40,776 nucleotides of DNA from Anaerolineales bacterium (lineage in GTDB: Bacteria > Chloroflexota > Anaerolineae > Anaerolineales > Villigracilaceae), in contig JAHDWC010000012.1 of assembly GCA_023382575.1 (NCBI GenBank), forward strand, positions 1 to 40,776. The letters run 5' to 3'. Position 1 is the stretch's first letter, and every line of letters starts with the position of its first letter. The notes under the pieces are model-generated. The model saw only the letters and a program-made list of their open reading frames with translations. It was not told where the DNA came from and ran no database searches. The translations under genes were made by a program, and so were the position numbers. Shown here piece after piece: positions 6,754 to 14,548 of this stretch.

Positions 6754-7692
6754 TTAGTACCAAATTCTGAAGGATGTCGTTGTGGTTGCGCTTAGGTTGC
6801 CGTATGTGCACACGATGTCGGTGGAGATCAGGCTTCCGTAAGGTTGGTTGGAGAATGAAAGTGAGATGATGCCCACTCCGTTGGTGTTCGTGCGGATGGC
6901 GGTGGAGTCTTTCGTGCCGCTTGGCCAGTTAACTACAGCCGTGCAGTTTGCATCGGGAACGGGCAGCATGTTTTGGTCTTGCAAAATGACGAAGAAGACT
7001 TGATTATCCGTCGCGAGCGTGACTGCCTTCCACGCAAAAGCGCGGACTTGCAGCGCCGTAATCACGCGCGGCGCATTGCCAATGGGACTGGTGGGGTTGA
7101 GCAAGGCTGGTTCTTCGACGAGTTTGTCGAAGTAAACACGCCCAAGGTCAGAGACTACCACACGCTGACCCTCCGGCATCCAGGGTTGCCATTCGAGACG
7201 GGTGTTTTCAAAGTATTGCACCAGTTTGTTTTCGTGATATTCAAAACCTGAGATCGGGTAACCAAACTGCGTCACGCCACCGTACTTATCGAAGAACTCT
7301 AAAAATGCAAAACAGACGGGGAAACCCGTCTCTGGATAGGTGCGGCAGGCGAATGAGTTGCTCACGCTCAGCGTCCCTGCGCTGATGTAGGTTTCCCGCC
7401 CCAATGGGGTCAGTTGTACCCGTTGCCCTTCGGGCAGGTCGGCGCGATACTCAAAGCGCGCGCGCTGAAAATATTGAACAGTTTTCCCGTCTTTGCTGGT
7501 GAACTGTTCCGTGATCGGGTAGCCATACAAAAACGTGGCATTGAGGTTGCTATTATAAAACTTGAGAAATTCACCGGTTACATTATGTCCCGTTTCGCTA
7601 AAATATTGAGAATCTTGAGATTGCGCATGCACAAGTCCCCAACTTGAGATGAGCAATACAAAAGAAAGAAGAAGCGCAAACGGTTTTCTCAT
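6754..7692 (-). CDS. Secreted protein with two GYPI/VQYF repeats
   Basis: A signal peptide (MRKPFALLLSFVLLISSWGL, cut near VHAQ) is followed by two homologous repeats of about 60 residues. The first runs from FLKFYNSN through FLYGYPITEQF and VQYFQRARFEYR to PEGQRVQLTPLGRETY. The second runs from FLEFFDKYGG through FGYPISGFEY and VQYFENTRLEWQ to PEGQRVVVSDLGRVYF. A C-terminal Ig-like beta domain of about 100 residues follows. The repeats resemble ones frequent in secreted Chloroflexota proteins; function is unknown, possibly wall binding or an enzyme accessory. An upstream ATG at 7710 lies inside a TATAAT promoter box; the ATG at 7692 has AGGCGGA before it and fits the signal peptide better. 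Confidence 0.82.
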   Translation of the reverse strand: MRKPFALLLSFVLLISSWGLVHAQSQDSQYFSETGHNVTGEFLKFYNSNLNATFLYGYPITEQFTSKDGKTVQYFQRARFEYRADLPEGQRVQLTPLGRETYISAGTLSVSNSFACRTYPETGFPVCFAFLEFFDKYGGVTQFGYPISGFEYHENKLVQYFENTRLEWQPWMPEGQRVVVSDLGRVYFDKLVEEPALLNPTSPIGNAPRVITALQVRAFAWKAVTLATDNQVFFVILQDQNMLPVPDANCTAVVNWPSGTKDSTAIRTNTNGVGIISLSFSNQPYGSLISTDIVCTYGNLSATTTTSFRIWY

Positions 7693-7708
7693 AAATTCCG
7701 CCTGTTTC

Positions 7709-7714
7709 ATTATA
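7709..7714 (-). promoter_or_regulatory. -10 box of secreted repeat protein gene
   Basis: On the minus strand GAGTATAATGAAAC contains TATAAT whose last two bases begin an apparent ATG. With the start codon at 7692, transcription would begin about 10 nt upstream, leaving a short leader with AGGCGGA as ribosome site. This argues against the upstream ATG. Confidence 0.55.
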
Positions 7715-7814
7715 CTCAGAAATCCCCCAAAATTCCTATTTCGACATTACAAACGGTTATCTTCTTGCGAATATGTAAGGTCGTAGGCAGATTGAAACGC
7801 AACAAATGCATGAC

Positions 7815-8915
7815 TTAACTTTCCAGTAACGCTTGGACGATTTTTTCTGCCGCGTGACCATCCCCGTACGGGTTCGTCGCCTGTGACATGGTCGCATAGG
7901 CAGCAGCGTCAGACAGTAACCGCTTCGCCTCCGTGACGATGCGGCGGGTCTCAGTTCCCACAAGTTTGAGCGTACCCGCTTCCACGCCTTCCGGTCGTTC
8001 GGTCACATCACGCAGCACAAGGGTTGGAATGCCAAATGCTGGCGCTTCTTCCTGAATTCCACCTGAATCGGTCAGGATGAGTGTGGCGCGTTTCATCAAA
8101 TGCACGAGCGGAAGATAATCCAGCGGCGGCAAAAGGGTGATATGGTCCACGCCTCTTAACAGACGGTTGACGGGTTCCTGTACATTTGGGTTTAGATGAA
8201 CCGGATAGATAATCTCGACATTGCCGAGGCTGGCAAGTTCAATCAACGCCTGGCAAATCTCTTCCATTGGCTTGCCAAAATTTTCACGGCGATGCGCCGT
8301 GACCAGAATGAGTTTTTTCGTTTTCAGTTCGGATGTTGCCAGCGCGGAAATTTCTTCTGGCTCCGGTTGTTTCGCTACAAATTGCAGTGCATCGATGACT
8401 GTGTTGCCGGTCACTTTGATGATGGCTTCGTCCACACCTTCGCGCAGAAGATTCTGCTTGGACCATTGGGTGGGGGCGAAGTGTAAATCCGCTGTTACAC
8501 CTGCCACACGACGGTTGATTTCTTCTGGAAATGGCGCCCACTTGTCGTGCGTCCGCAAACCGGCTTCTACATGACCAAACTTGATGCGGCGGAAATATGT
8601 CAGCAGAGCGGTGATGGCGACGGTAGTTGTGTCGCCTTGCGCCATCACCCAGTCGGGTTGGAAATCTGTCAGCACAGGATCAAGATGAGTGAAGATGGAG
8701 GCGCTCAATTCTGCCAGCGATTGGTTGTCGCGCATCAAGTTCAAATCATAATGCGGCTGGATGTTGAACAAGTCCAATACCTGATCGAGCATCTGACGAT
8801 GTTGCGCTGTCACACATACGCGCGCCTCAATGCCGGATGTTTCCGCGAGTCGCTTCACCACTGGAGCCATTTTGACGGCTTCAGGTCTTGTGCCAAAAAC
8901 GGAGAGGATCTTCAT
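7815..8915 (-). CDS. wecB: UDP-N-acetylglucosamine 2-epimerase (non-hydrolysing)
   Basis: A 366-residue protein that interconverts UDP-GlcNAc and UDP-ManNAc in the cytoplasm. It has the N-terminal FGTRPEAVKMAPVV motif, GDTTT, the EAGLRTHDKWAPFPEEINRR segment, and the C-terminal UDP-binding DSGGIQEEAPAFGIPTLVLR. Length is normal for the family. It lies 4 nt downstream of wecC on the same strand, so the two form an operon giving UDP-ManNAc and then UDP-ManNAcA for a surface polysaccharide. No glycosyltransferases are nearby in this window. Confidence 0.95.
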   Translation of the reverse strand: MKILSVFGTRPEAVKMAPVVKRLAETSGIEARVCVTAQHRQMLDQVLDLFNIQPHYDLNLMRDNQSLAELSASIFTHLDPVLTDFQPDWVMAQGDTTTVAITALLTYFRRIKFGHVEAGLRTHDKWAPFPEEINRRVAGVTADLHFAPTQWSKQNLLREGVDEAIIKVTGNTVIDALQFVAKQPEPEEISALATSELKTKKLILVTAHRRENFGKPMEEICQALIELASLGNVEIIYPVHLNPNVQEPVNRLLRGVDHITLLPPLDYLPLVHLMKRATLILTDSGGIQEEAPAFGIPTLVLRDVTERPEGVEAGTLKLVGTETRRIVTEAKRLLSDAAAYATMSQATNPYGDGHAAEKIVQALLES

Positions 8916-8919
8916 GCAG

Positions 8920-10224
8920 TTATTTGCCCACGCCTAATCTCACCAGTTGAAAGCCCGCATTTTGCCATGCAGATGTGTTCCAACCATTGATAGTGTCGAT
9001 GGCGATTCGGGCTTTCGTCCATTGAGAGACTTGGGCAGGATCGAGTTCGAGAAACTCTGTGTGTCTGACCAGTAACAGTATGGCATCTGCGTCAACGAGC
9101 GCATCTTTCAAAGAGGTAGAGATGACGATGCCCGGAAGTTTGGCATTCGGTTTGAACGGTTCCCATGCCTGAACTTGCGCGCCGTGTTTCTGCAACAGAT
9201 GTATCACTTCAACTGCGGGACTCTCGCGCAGGTCATCTACATCTGGTTTGTAGGCGAGCCCCAATGCAACGATCTTTTTCCCTTGCAATGAACCAAGTGC
9301 TTTCTGAACCATGTCTAATACGAAGTGGGGCTGTGAGTCGTTGACCTGACGGGAGTTGTAGATGAGCGGTGTGATCTCAGGTGCGGTCTCAACGAAGAAC
9401 CACGGGTCCACGCTGATGCAGTGACCGCCCACGCCGGGACCCGGGCTGAGAATCTTCACGCGCGGATGCAGGTTGGCAATCGAGATGGCTTCCCACACGT
9501 CCACGCCAAATTTGTCGGCGAGGCGTGAGAATTCGTTGGCGATGGCGATGTTGACATCGCGATATGTATTTTCCATCAGTTTGACCATCTCGGCAGTGCT
9601 GGCGTCGGTTTGGATGATCTGTCCCTTGACGAAGATGGCGTACATGTCCGCGCCAGCTTGTGCGGATTCGGGAGTCACGCCGCCGATGACGCGTGCGTTC
9701 TCGATCAGCTCGCGCATGATCTGACCAGGCAGGACGCGTTCCGGCGAATAGCACAGATAGAAGTCTGTGCCGGCTTTCAGCCCGGAACGTTCCAAAATGG
9801 GGGCAACCAACTCGATGGTCGTGCGAGGCGGTGAGGTCGATTCGAGGACAACGAGATTTCCCTTCTTTAGAACTGGCAGGATGGATTCTGTCGCGGCGAT
9901 GACTGCGCTCATATCAGCCAGTTTGTACGTTTTGCCTTCGTATTCGCCCAGTTTGTTTTCATGAAAAGGCGTGGGCACAGCGATGATGAAAGCGTCGGCT
10001 TCTTCGGGTTTGAGTGCGGCTTTGAAGTTTCCCGATTGGATGGCTTTCGAAACCGCGTCGCGCAGACCCGGTTCATGGATGTGGATCTCGCCACGGTTGA
10101 GGGTGTCGATGATGGCGGGATTGACGTCTACGCCAAGGACGTTAACGCCATGGGCGGCAAATGTAGAGGCGGTGGGGAGTCCGATATACCCCAGACCGAT
10201 GACACAAATTTTATTGAAGTTCAC
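8920..10224 (-). CDS. wecC: UDP-N-acetyl-D-mannosamine dehydrogenase
   Basis: A 434-residue NAD-dependent UDP-sugar dehydrogenase. The Rossmann GLGYIGLPTA lies at residues 10-19, the ESTSPPRTT and YSPERVLPG motifs follow, and the catalytic-cysteine motif GPGVGGHCISVDPWF places Cys near residue 269. A C-terminal UDP-binding domain (GLAYKPDVDDLRESPA) completes it. The GHCISVDPWF variant and the adjacent wecB favour UDP-ManNAc over UDP-glucose as substrate. The start is a GTG at 10224 with AGGTG upstream; a TATAAT lies at 10257-10262. Confidence 0.93.
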   Translation of the reverse strand: MNFNKICVIGLGYIGLPTASTFAAHGVNVLGVDVNPAIIDTLNRGEIHIHEPGLRDAVSKAIQSGNFKAALKPEEADAFIIAVPTPFHENKLGEYEGKTYKLADMSAVIAATESILPVLKKGNLVVLESTSPPRTTIELVAPILERSGLKAGTDFYLCYSPERVLPGQIMRELIENARVIGGVTPESAQAGADMYAIFVKGQIIQTDASTAEMVKLMENTYRDVNIAIANEFSRLADKFGVDVWEAISIANLHPRVKILSPGPGVGGHCISVDPWFFVETAPEITPLIYNSRQVNDSQPHFVLDMVQKALGSLQGKKIVALGLAYKPDVDDLRESPAVEVIHLLQKHGAQVQAWEPFKPNAKLPGIVISTSLKDALVDADAILLLVRHTEFLELDPAQVSQWTKARIAIDTINGWNTSAWQNAGFQLVRLGVGK

Positions 10225-10256
10225 TGAAGCACCTATGGTTGAAAATTATCCTGTCC

Positions 10257-10262
10257 ATTATA
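10257..10262 (-). promoter_or_regulatory. -10 box of wecC-wecB
   Basis: TATAAT on the minus strand, 32 nt before the wecC GTG. No convincing -35 was found. Confidence 0.45.
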
Positions 10263-10333
10263 CAGCCGACAGAGGAAAAAGGCTTTGCAACATTAAGGTG
10301 GCTTTGTCGTAGTTAAAGATGAATATGGTGTTG

Positions 10334-10339
10334 TATAAT
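10334..10339 (+). promoter_or_regulatory. -10 box of nfeD-slipin
   Basis: TATAAT 14 nt before the nfeD ATG. The GGAGG ribosome site (10345-10349) would fall almost at the transcript's 5' end. Confidence 0.5.
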
Positions 10340-10353
10340 CAAATGGAGGAACT

Positions 10354-10956
10354 ATGGACTTCCTGCTTGACCCGAACATTGCTTATTTGATCTTGTTAGG
10401 TGGAATCCTGCTGGGCTTGATGGCAATTGTCACGCCGGGGACGGGGCTGTTTGAGGTGGGGGCCTTCTTCTGTCTTGTACTGGCAGGATACGCGGTCTAT
10501 AACCTGTCTTTTAACTGGTGGGCGTTGTTATTGATGCTCATTAGTTTAGTCCCCTTTGTATACGCCACACAAAAACCGAAGCGGGAACTGTATTTGGGGA
10601 TTTCCATCCTGTTGTTGCTGGTCGGTTCCATCTTCCTGTTTGCTGTGAATGGTTGGAGACCGGCGATCAATCCGCTGGTGGCGTTGCTGGCTTCTGGTTC
10701 GCTGGCGGTCTTTTTGTGGGTGGTCGTCCGCAAGTCTGTGCAGGCGGCAGCCATCCGCCCGACGCATGACCTCGATGCTTTGGTGGGACAGCGCGGCGAG
10801 GCGCGGACTGCCATCAAAGATGACGGTAGTGTGTACGTCGGCGGTGAGATGTGGACTGCTCGCAGTGATGATATGGTTCCGTCTGGAAGCCGCATCCGGG
10901 TCGTTCGACGCGAGGGGTTCATCCTCGTTGTAGAGAAAGAAAAATCTGACAGCTAA
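10354..10956 (+). CDS. NfeD-like membrane protein
   Basis: A 200-residue protein with four hydrophobic helices in the first 130 residues (starting near YLILLGGILLGLMAIVTPG). A C-terminal OB-fold NfeD domain follows (about 145-197, VGQRGEARTAIKDDGSVYVG then RIRVVRREGFILVV). It lacks the large ClpP-like protease domain of long NfeD proteins, so it is the short form. Short NfeDs pair with slipin/stomatin partners, and the gene is followed 18 nt later by one. GGAGG precedes the ATG. Confidence 0.88.
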   Translation: MDFLLDPNIAYLILLGGILLGLMAIVTPGTGLFEVGAFFCLVLAGYAVYNLSFNWWALLLMLISLVPFVYATQKPKRELYLGISILLLLVGSIFLFAVNGWRPAINPLVALLASGSLAVFLWVVVRKSVQAAAIRPTHDLDALVGQRGEARTAIKDDGSVYVGGEMWTARSDDMVPSGSRIRVVRREGFILVVEKEKSDS

Positions 10957-10974
10957 TCTTGAAAGGAGAATCGT

Positions 10975-11880
10975 ATGGATGGTCTTTTAGGTGGTAGTCT
11001 TGCTTGTATTGTGGGTGCGATTGCTGTAGTTGGTTTTGTGTTTGTTGCCAATTCCATTCGGATTGTGCCCGAGTATCAACGTATTGTGGTCTTCCGGCTT
11101 GGGCGCAGTATTGGCGCCAAGGGACCTGGTATCGTCTTTTTGATCCCTGTGGTAGATCGCGGTGTGAAAGTGGACTTACGTGAACAAGTGCGCGAGGTTC
11201 CACAGCAGACGTCCATCACCAAGGATAATGCGCCGATCTCCATCGACTTTTTGTGGTACTTCAAGGTCATGGAACCGACCCAGTCTGTGTTGCAGGTCGG
11301 TAATTTTGAAACGGCGGCGGCGGGTATTGCGGCGACGACTTTGCGCGCGGTCATCGGTGGGATTCCGCTCGATGATGTGCTTTCACAGCGTGAGCAGATC
11401 AATAACATGCTTCGCACCCGTCTCGACGAAGTGACCGAGCGCTGGGGTGTGAAAGTGACCAACGTGGAAATTCGTGAGATCGTCCCGCCGCGTGACGTGC
11501 AGGATGCGATGAACCGCCAGATGTCGGCTGAACGCATCCGCCGTGCAGTGGTGACCGAGTCCACGGGTACGCGTGAAGCGGCCGTCAACGTGGCAGAAGG
11601 TGAAAAGCAAGCTGCCATTCTGCGGGCAGAAGGTCAGAAGCAAGCTGCGATCCTCGAAGCTGAAGGTCAGCAACAGGCGCAGGAGCTGAAAGCGCAAGGT
11701 TTTGCGAAGGCTCTCGATGCGATCTTCAATTCCGCCAAGGGCGTGGACCAGAAGACCATGACCCTGCAATACTTCGAAACGCTCAAATCACTTGGCATGA
11801 GCCCGTCTACCAAGTACATCTTCCCAATGGAATTTACCAGCATGTTGGATAACTTCCTCGGCAAAGACGGCAAGAAGTAA
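10975..11880 (+). CDS. Slipin/stomatin-like SPFH protein
   Basis: A 301-residue protein with an N-terminal membrane helix (about 5-27). The stomatin-type SPFH domain has VPEYQRIVVFRLGR and GPGIVFLIPVVDR, plus the typical LREQVREVPQQ. A C-terminal helical region repeats EGEKQAAILRAEGQKQAAIL (about 200-240). Slipins oligomerise on the inner face of the membrane; with NfeD they form a conserved two-gene module linked to membrane microdomains. The ribosome site GAAAGGAGAAT lies before the ATG. A strong terminator follows directly. Confidence 0.93.
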   Translation: MDGLLGGSLACIVGAIAVVGFVFVANSIRIVPEYQRIVVFRLGRSIGAKGPGIVFLIPVVDRGVKVDLREQVREVPQQTSITKDNAPISIDFLWYFKVMEPTQSVLQVGNFETAAAGIAATTLRAVIGGIPLDDVLSQREQINNMLRTRLDEVTERWGVKVTNVEIREIVPPRDVQDAMNRQMSAERIRRAVVTESTGTREAAVNVAEGEKQAAILRAEGQKQAAILEAEGQQQAQELKAQGFAKALDAIFNSAKGVDQKTMTLQYFETLKSLGMSPSTKYIFPMEFTSMLDNFLGKDGKK

Positions 11881-11896
11881 GAACAATTTGTAATAA

Positions 11897-11930
11897 AATA
11901 AGGTCTCTCACACGAGAGACCTTATTTTTT
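11897..11930 (+). terminator. Intrinsic terminator after slipin gene
   Basis: AATAAGGTCTCTC, loop ACAC and GAGAGACCTTATT form a perfect 13-bp stem followed by T's. The T-run ends at the base before the ATG of the next gene (11931). Confidence 0.93.
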
Positions 11931-12362
11931 ATGGAAATTATCCCCGCTTCCATCCTTGACCTCAACGCGCTTCGCAAACTTGAAAAAGAAAGTTTCGACC
12001 GCGATGCCTGGCCGCTCTTCGACCTGATTGCGGTATTGACCTTTCCAGATGTGGTCCGACTCAAAGCCGTGGAAGATGGCAAAATGATCGGGTTTGTGGC
12101 AGGCGACCCGCGTCCGCGCGACGGATGGGGCTGGATCGCCACCATCGCAGTGGATCAAAACTTTCAGCGGCGTGGAATCGGGACGGCACTCTTGCATGAA
12201 TGTGAAAGCAAGTTGGGCACGCCTCGTTCTCGGCTGACAGTTCGATTGTCCAATCACGGAGCGATTGCTTTGTATCAACGCGAAGGCTATCAGACCATTG
12301 ATGTATGGAAAGCCTATTACAGCGATGGGGAGGATGCGATGGTGATGGAGAAAACCCTATGA
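11931..12362 (+). CDS. GNAT-family N-acetyltransferase (RimI-like)
   Basis: A 143-residue GNAT protein. The acetyl-CoA binding motif A is visible as IAVDQNFQRRGIGTALL (residues about 71-87), and the C-terminal motif B as LSNHGAIALYQREGYQT. Length and order resemble RimI-type protein or small-molecule acetyltransferases; the substrate cannot be told. The ATG follows directly on a terminator T-run without any ribosome site, so expression depends on read-through or a leaderless start. It overlaps the next gene by ATGA. Confidence 0.85.
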   Translation: MEIIPASILDLNALRKLEKESFDRDAWPLFDLIAVLTFPDVVRLKAVEDGKMIGFVAGDPRPRDGWGWIATIAVDQNFQRRGIGTALLHECESKLGTPRSRLTVRLSNHGAIALYQREGYQTIDVWKAYYSDGEDAMVMEKTL

Positions 12363-13357
12363 GCGAAAAACCGAATCGCATGCAAGAGTTCGAGGCGCTG
12401 CGCGGACTCTCCATCCTGTTGCTGTTAGCGCTTCATAGCGAGGTCTTCGATGCGAGCGTCTTCGGCTTTGATGTTGGACCTTTGTCTGGCGTGGTGGCTT
12501 CGCTGCTGCTGGGTTCATTTTTCTTTTTGGCGGGTTTCTTCGCGGAGTTGTCACGTCAGCGTGGAAATATTCTCGCTTTCATGAAGTCGAAATTCATTCG
12601 CATCTTTCCGCCGTATTGGCTGGCGTTGGCGTTATTCATTTTTGTGCTTGGCTATACTCTGAAACGATTTGATACGGCCGTCTATGTGGCGAACATGCAA
12701 TGGCTTCTTTCTCCGACGTTTGTCAAACGCGTGCTGACCTTGTGGTATATCAGCGTGTTGGTGGGATATTACATTCTGTTCGGCATTTTGCTTTTTACGG
12801 TCAAATCCAATCTGGGATTATTTATTGCATCTGTCGTTGTCTTTGGTGTGACGTATCTGACGAACCTGATCTTCGGTTTGTTCGAGCCGCGCTTCTTCCA
12901 ATATTATTTTGTCTTTCTGGCAGGGATATTTTTCTTTCGCTTCGAATCCATCCGCAAACGTTTGATGGATGTGAAGCTATTTTTCACTGTCGTTGTTGCC
13001 GCGATTGCCATCCTTCCATTCTGGGTGGTCTCCGCCGGTGACTATGAAATTACCCATCCCCTCTATATCTTGACTGCTCTTCTGTTCATCCTCGGTTGGG
13101 TATGGATGTTATTGTCTTTCTTTCGGCTGCCGCTGGGAGGTTGGAAATTTTGGGCGATCCTCTCCACAGCTTCTTTCTTTACATATCTTTATCACCGTCC
13201 GATTTGGTATCTTCTCAATGTTGCGGTTGGCTTGGAGGAAGGTGGAATCGCGAAAGTTTTCTTCAACCTCATTCCCGGCTCGATCGTGGCGCTGGGGATC
13301 GGTTATTTCCTCCAGCGCGGCTACGACCGTTTGCTGGCGTCTCTGCATTTGAAATAA
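12359..13357 (+). CDS. Acyltransferase-3 family membrane protein
   Basis: A 332-residue integral membrane protein with about ten hydrophobic helices. The N-terminal MQEFEALRGLSILLLLALHS is the family signature (conserved Arg and His) of OafA/YrhL-type O-acyltransferases, which modify surface sugars or lipids. A further SKFIRIFPPYWLAL segment is also typical. The start at 12359 overlaps the GNAT stop (ATGA); a longer frame to 12305 lies inside the GNAT gene. The substrate is unknown. Coupling to a GNAT gene may be fortuitous. Confidence 0.86.
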   Translation: MSEKPNRMQEFEALRGLSILLLLALHSEVFDASVFGFDVGPLSGVVASLLLGSFFFLAGFFAELSRQRGNILAFMKSKFIRIFPPYWLALALFIFVLGYTLKRFDTAVYVANMQWLLSPTFVKRVLTLWYISVLVGYYILFGILLFTVKSNLGLFIASVVVFGVTYLTNLIFGLFEPRFFQYYFVFLAGIFFFRFESIRKRLMDVKLFFTVVVAAIAILPFWVVSAGDYEITHPLYILTALLFILGWVWMLLSFFRLPLGGWKFWAILSTASFFTYLYHRPIWYLLNVAVGLEEGGIAKVFFNLIPGSIVALGIGYFLQRGYDRLLASLHLK

Positions 13358-13397
13358 CATGGGAAAGAAGTAATGTTCCCTGTGTATTCATCGGGTT

Positions 13398-13403
13398 TAT
13401 AAT
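13398..13403 (+). promoter_or_regulatory. -10 box of rnd, leaderless arrangement
   Basis: TATAAT only 8 nt before the rnd ATG with no Shine-Dalgarno between; transcription would start at or within a base or two of the start codon. Confidence 0.5.
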
Positions 13404-13411
13404 CAGCCAAT

Positions 13412-14548
13412 ATGTCCGAAGTTCTAACACCGCCCGTTTGGGTCAATACAACCGAATTATTAAAACGCATGGCAGACGACATTGCCTCCCAGCCCCGTGT
13501 GGCAGTGGATACCGAGTCAAATAGCCTGCATGCTTTTCGTGAACAGGTTTGTTTGTTGCAGTTCTCCACCAGCAAAGCCGATTATCTGGTTGATCCGCTG
13601 GTTCTGAAAGACCTTTCCATTCTTGCCCCTCTTTTTTCCAACCCAACTATCGAAAAGGTTTTTCACGCCGCCGAATATGACCTGATCTGTCTGCGGCGTG
13701 ACTTTGGCTTCTCGTTTGCCAGTCTGTTCGATACCATGCAAGCCGCGCGCGTGTTGGGGTATCCCGCCGTCGGTTTGGACAAATTGCTCGGCGACAAATT
13801 TGGTATCAAAATGGACAAGCGCCATCAAAAGGCGGATTGGGCCGCCCGTCCATTGCCGAAGGACCAGATCCATTATGCGAGGTTGGATACGCACTATCTC
13901 TTTGACTTGCGCGATGTGCTCGAACAGGAATTGCGCGAAAAGGAGCGCCTCGATTTTGCGCTGGAAGACTTTCGACGAGCCTGTGTCTTGGATGAACATC
14001 GATCACGGTCGAATGGCGATTCGTGGGAACGTTTCGCTGGGCGGAAGGATTTGTCGCTGCGCGAATTGACCATTGTGGCACAACTCTGCAAATGGCGTGA
14101 CAAAGAAGCGGAGCGCCTCAACCGTCCGCCGTATAAGGTGGTGATGGACGATGTCTTTGTTGCGCTGGCGAAAAATCCGCCGGAGAAGAAAGTAGACCTG
14201 TCAGGTGCGGGACTGAGCGAGAAGCAGATCCGCTTGTGGGGCGACATGATCTTGGGTGCTGTCCGCTATGGGGAGGAGGCTCCACTTGTGGAGCGGAAAC
14301 AGGCTGAACGTAAGAATGATGCGGTCCTCAAGCGGCTGGAAAAGCTCAAGGCGTGGCGAAAAAATGTCGGGTCTGAGATGCAGGTCGAGTCGGATGTCAT
14401 CCTGCCCAAACCCTATCTGATGATACTTTCGGAGAACCCACCGAAGAACTTGAATGATCTGGTGTATTTGATGAAGGATTCTCCCTCTCGTGTCGAGAAA
14501 TTTGGGCCACAGATATTAAAGGCTTTAGGAGTAAAACATGCGAATTAG
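13412..14548 (+). CDS. rnd: Ribonuclease D
   Basis: A 378-residue 3'-5' exoribonuclease of the DEDDy family, acting in tRNA and stable-RNA 3' maturation. The catalytic residues are visible: Asp33 and Glu35 in VAVDTES, Asp90 in FHAAEYDLICLRRDFGF, and Tyr155 with Asp159 in HYARLDTHYLFDL. An HRDC domain follows (about 205-285, with ELTIVAQLCKWRDKEAERLN), then a second helical region. The order and length match bacterial RNase D. The last 11 nt overlap the start of the beta-CASP nuclease gene, so the two RNA enzymes are co-expressed. Confidence 0.94.
   Translation: MSEVLTPPVWVNTTELLKRMADDIASQPRVAVDTESNSLHAFREQVCLLQFSTSKADYLVDPLVLKDLSILAPLFSNPTIEKVFHAAEYDLICLRRDFGFSFASLFDTMQAARVLGYPAVGLDKLLGDKFGIKMDKRHQKADWAARPLPKDQIHYARLDTHYLFDLRDVLEQELREKERLDFALEDFRRACVLDEHRSRSNGDSWERFAGRKDLSLRELTIVAQLCKWRDKEAERLNRPPYKVVMDDVFVALAKNPPEKKVDLSGAGLSEKQIRLWGDMILGAVRYGEEAPLVERKQAERKNDAVLKRLEKLKAWRKNVGSEMQVESDVILPKPYLMILSENPPKNLNDLVYLMKDSPSRVEKFGPQILKALGVKHAN

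Noticed and set aside
7757-7963. 68-residue ORF at the 3' end of wecB
   Set aside because: It is a shadow frame within wecB with an Arg/Cys/Ser-rich translation and no ribosome site.
13358-13397. GGGAA...TTCCC hairpin after the acyltransferase-3 gene as a terminator
   Set aside because: Only 5 bp without a U-tract; too weak to call.
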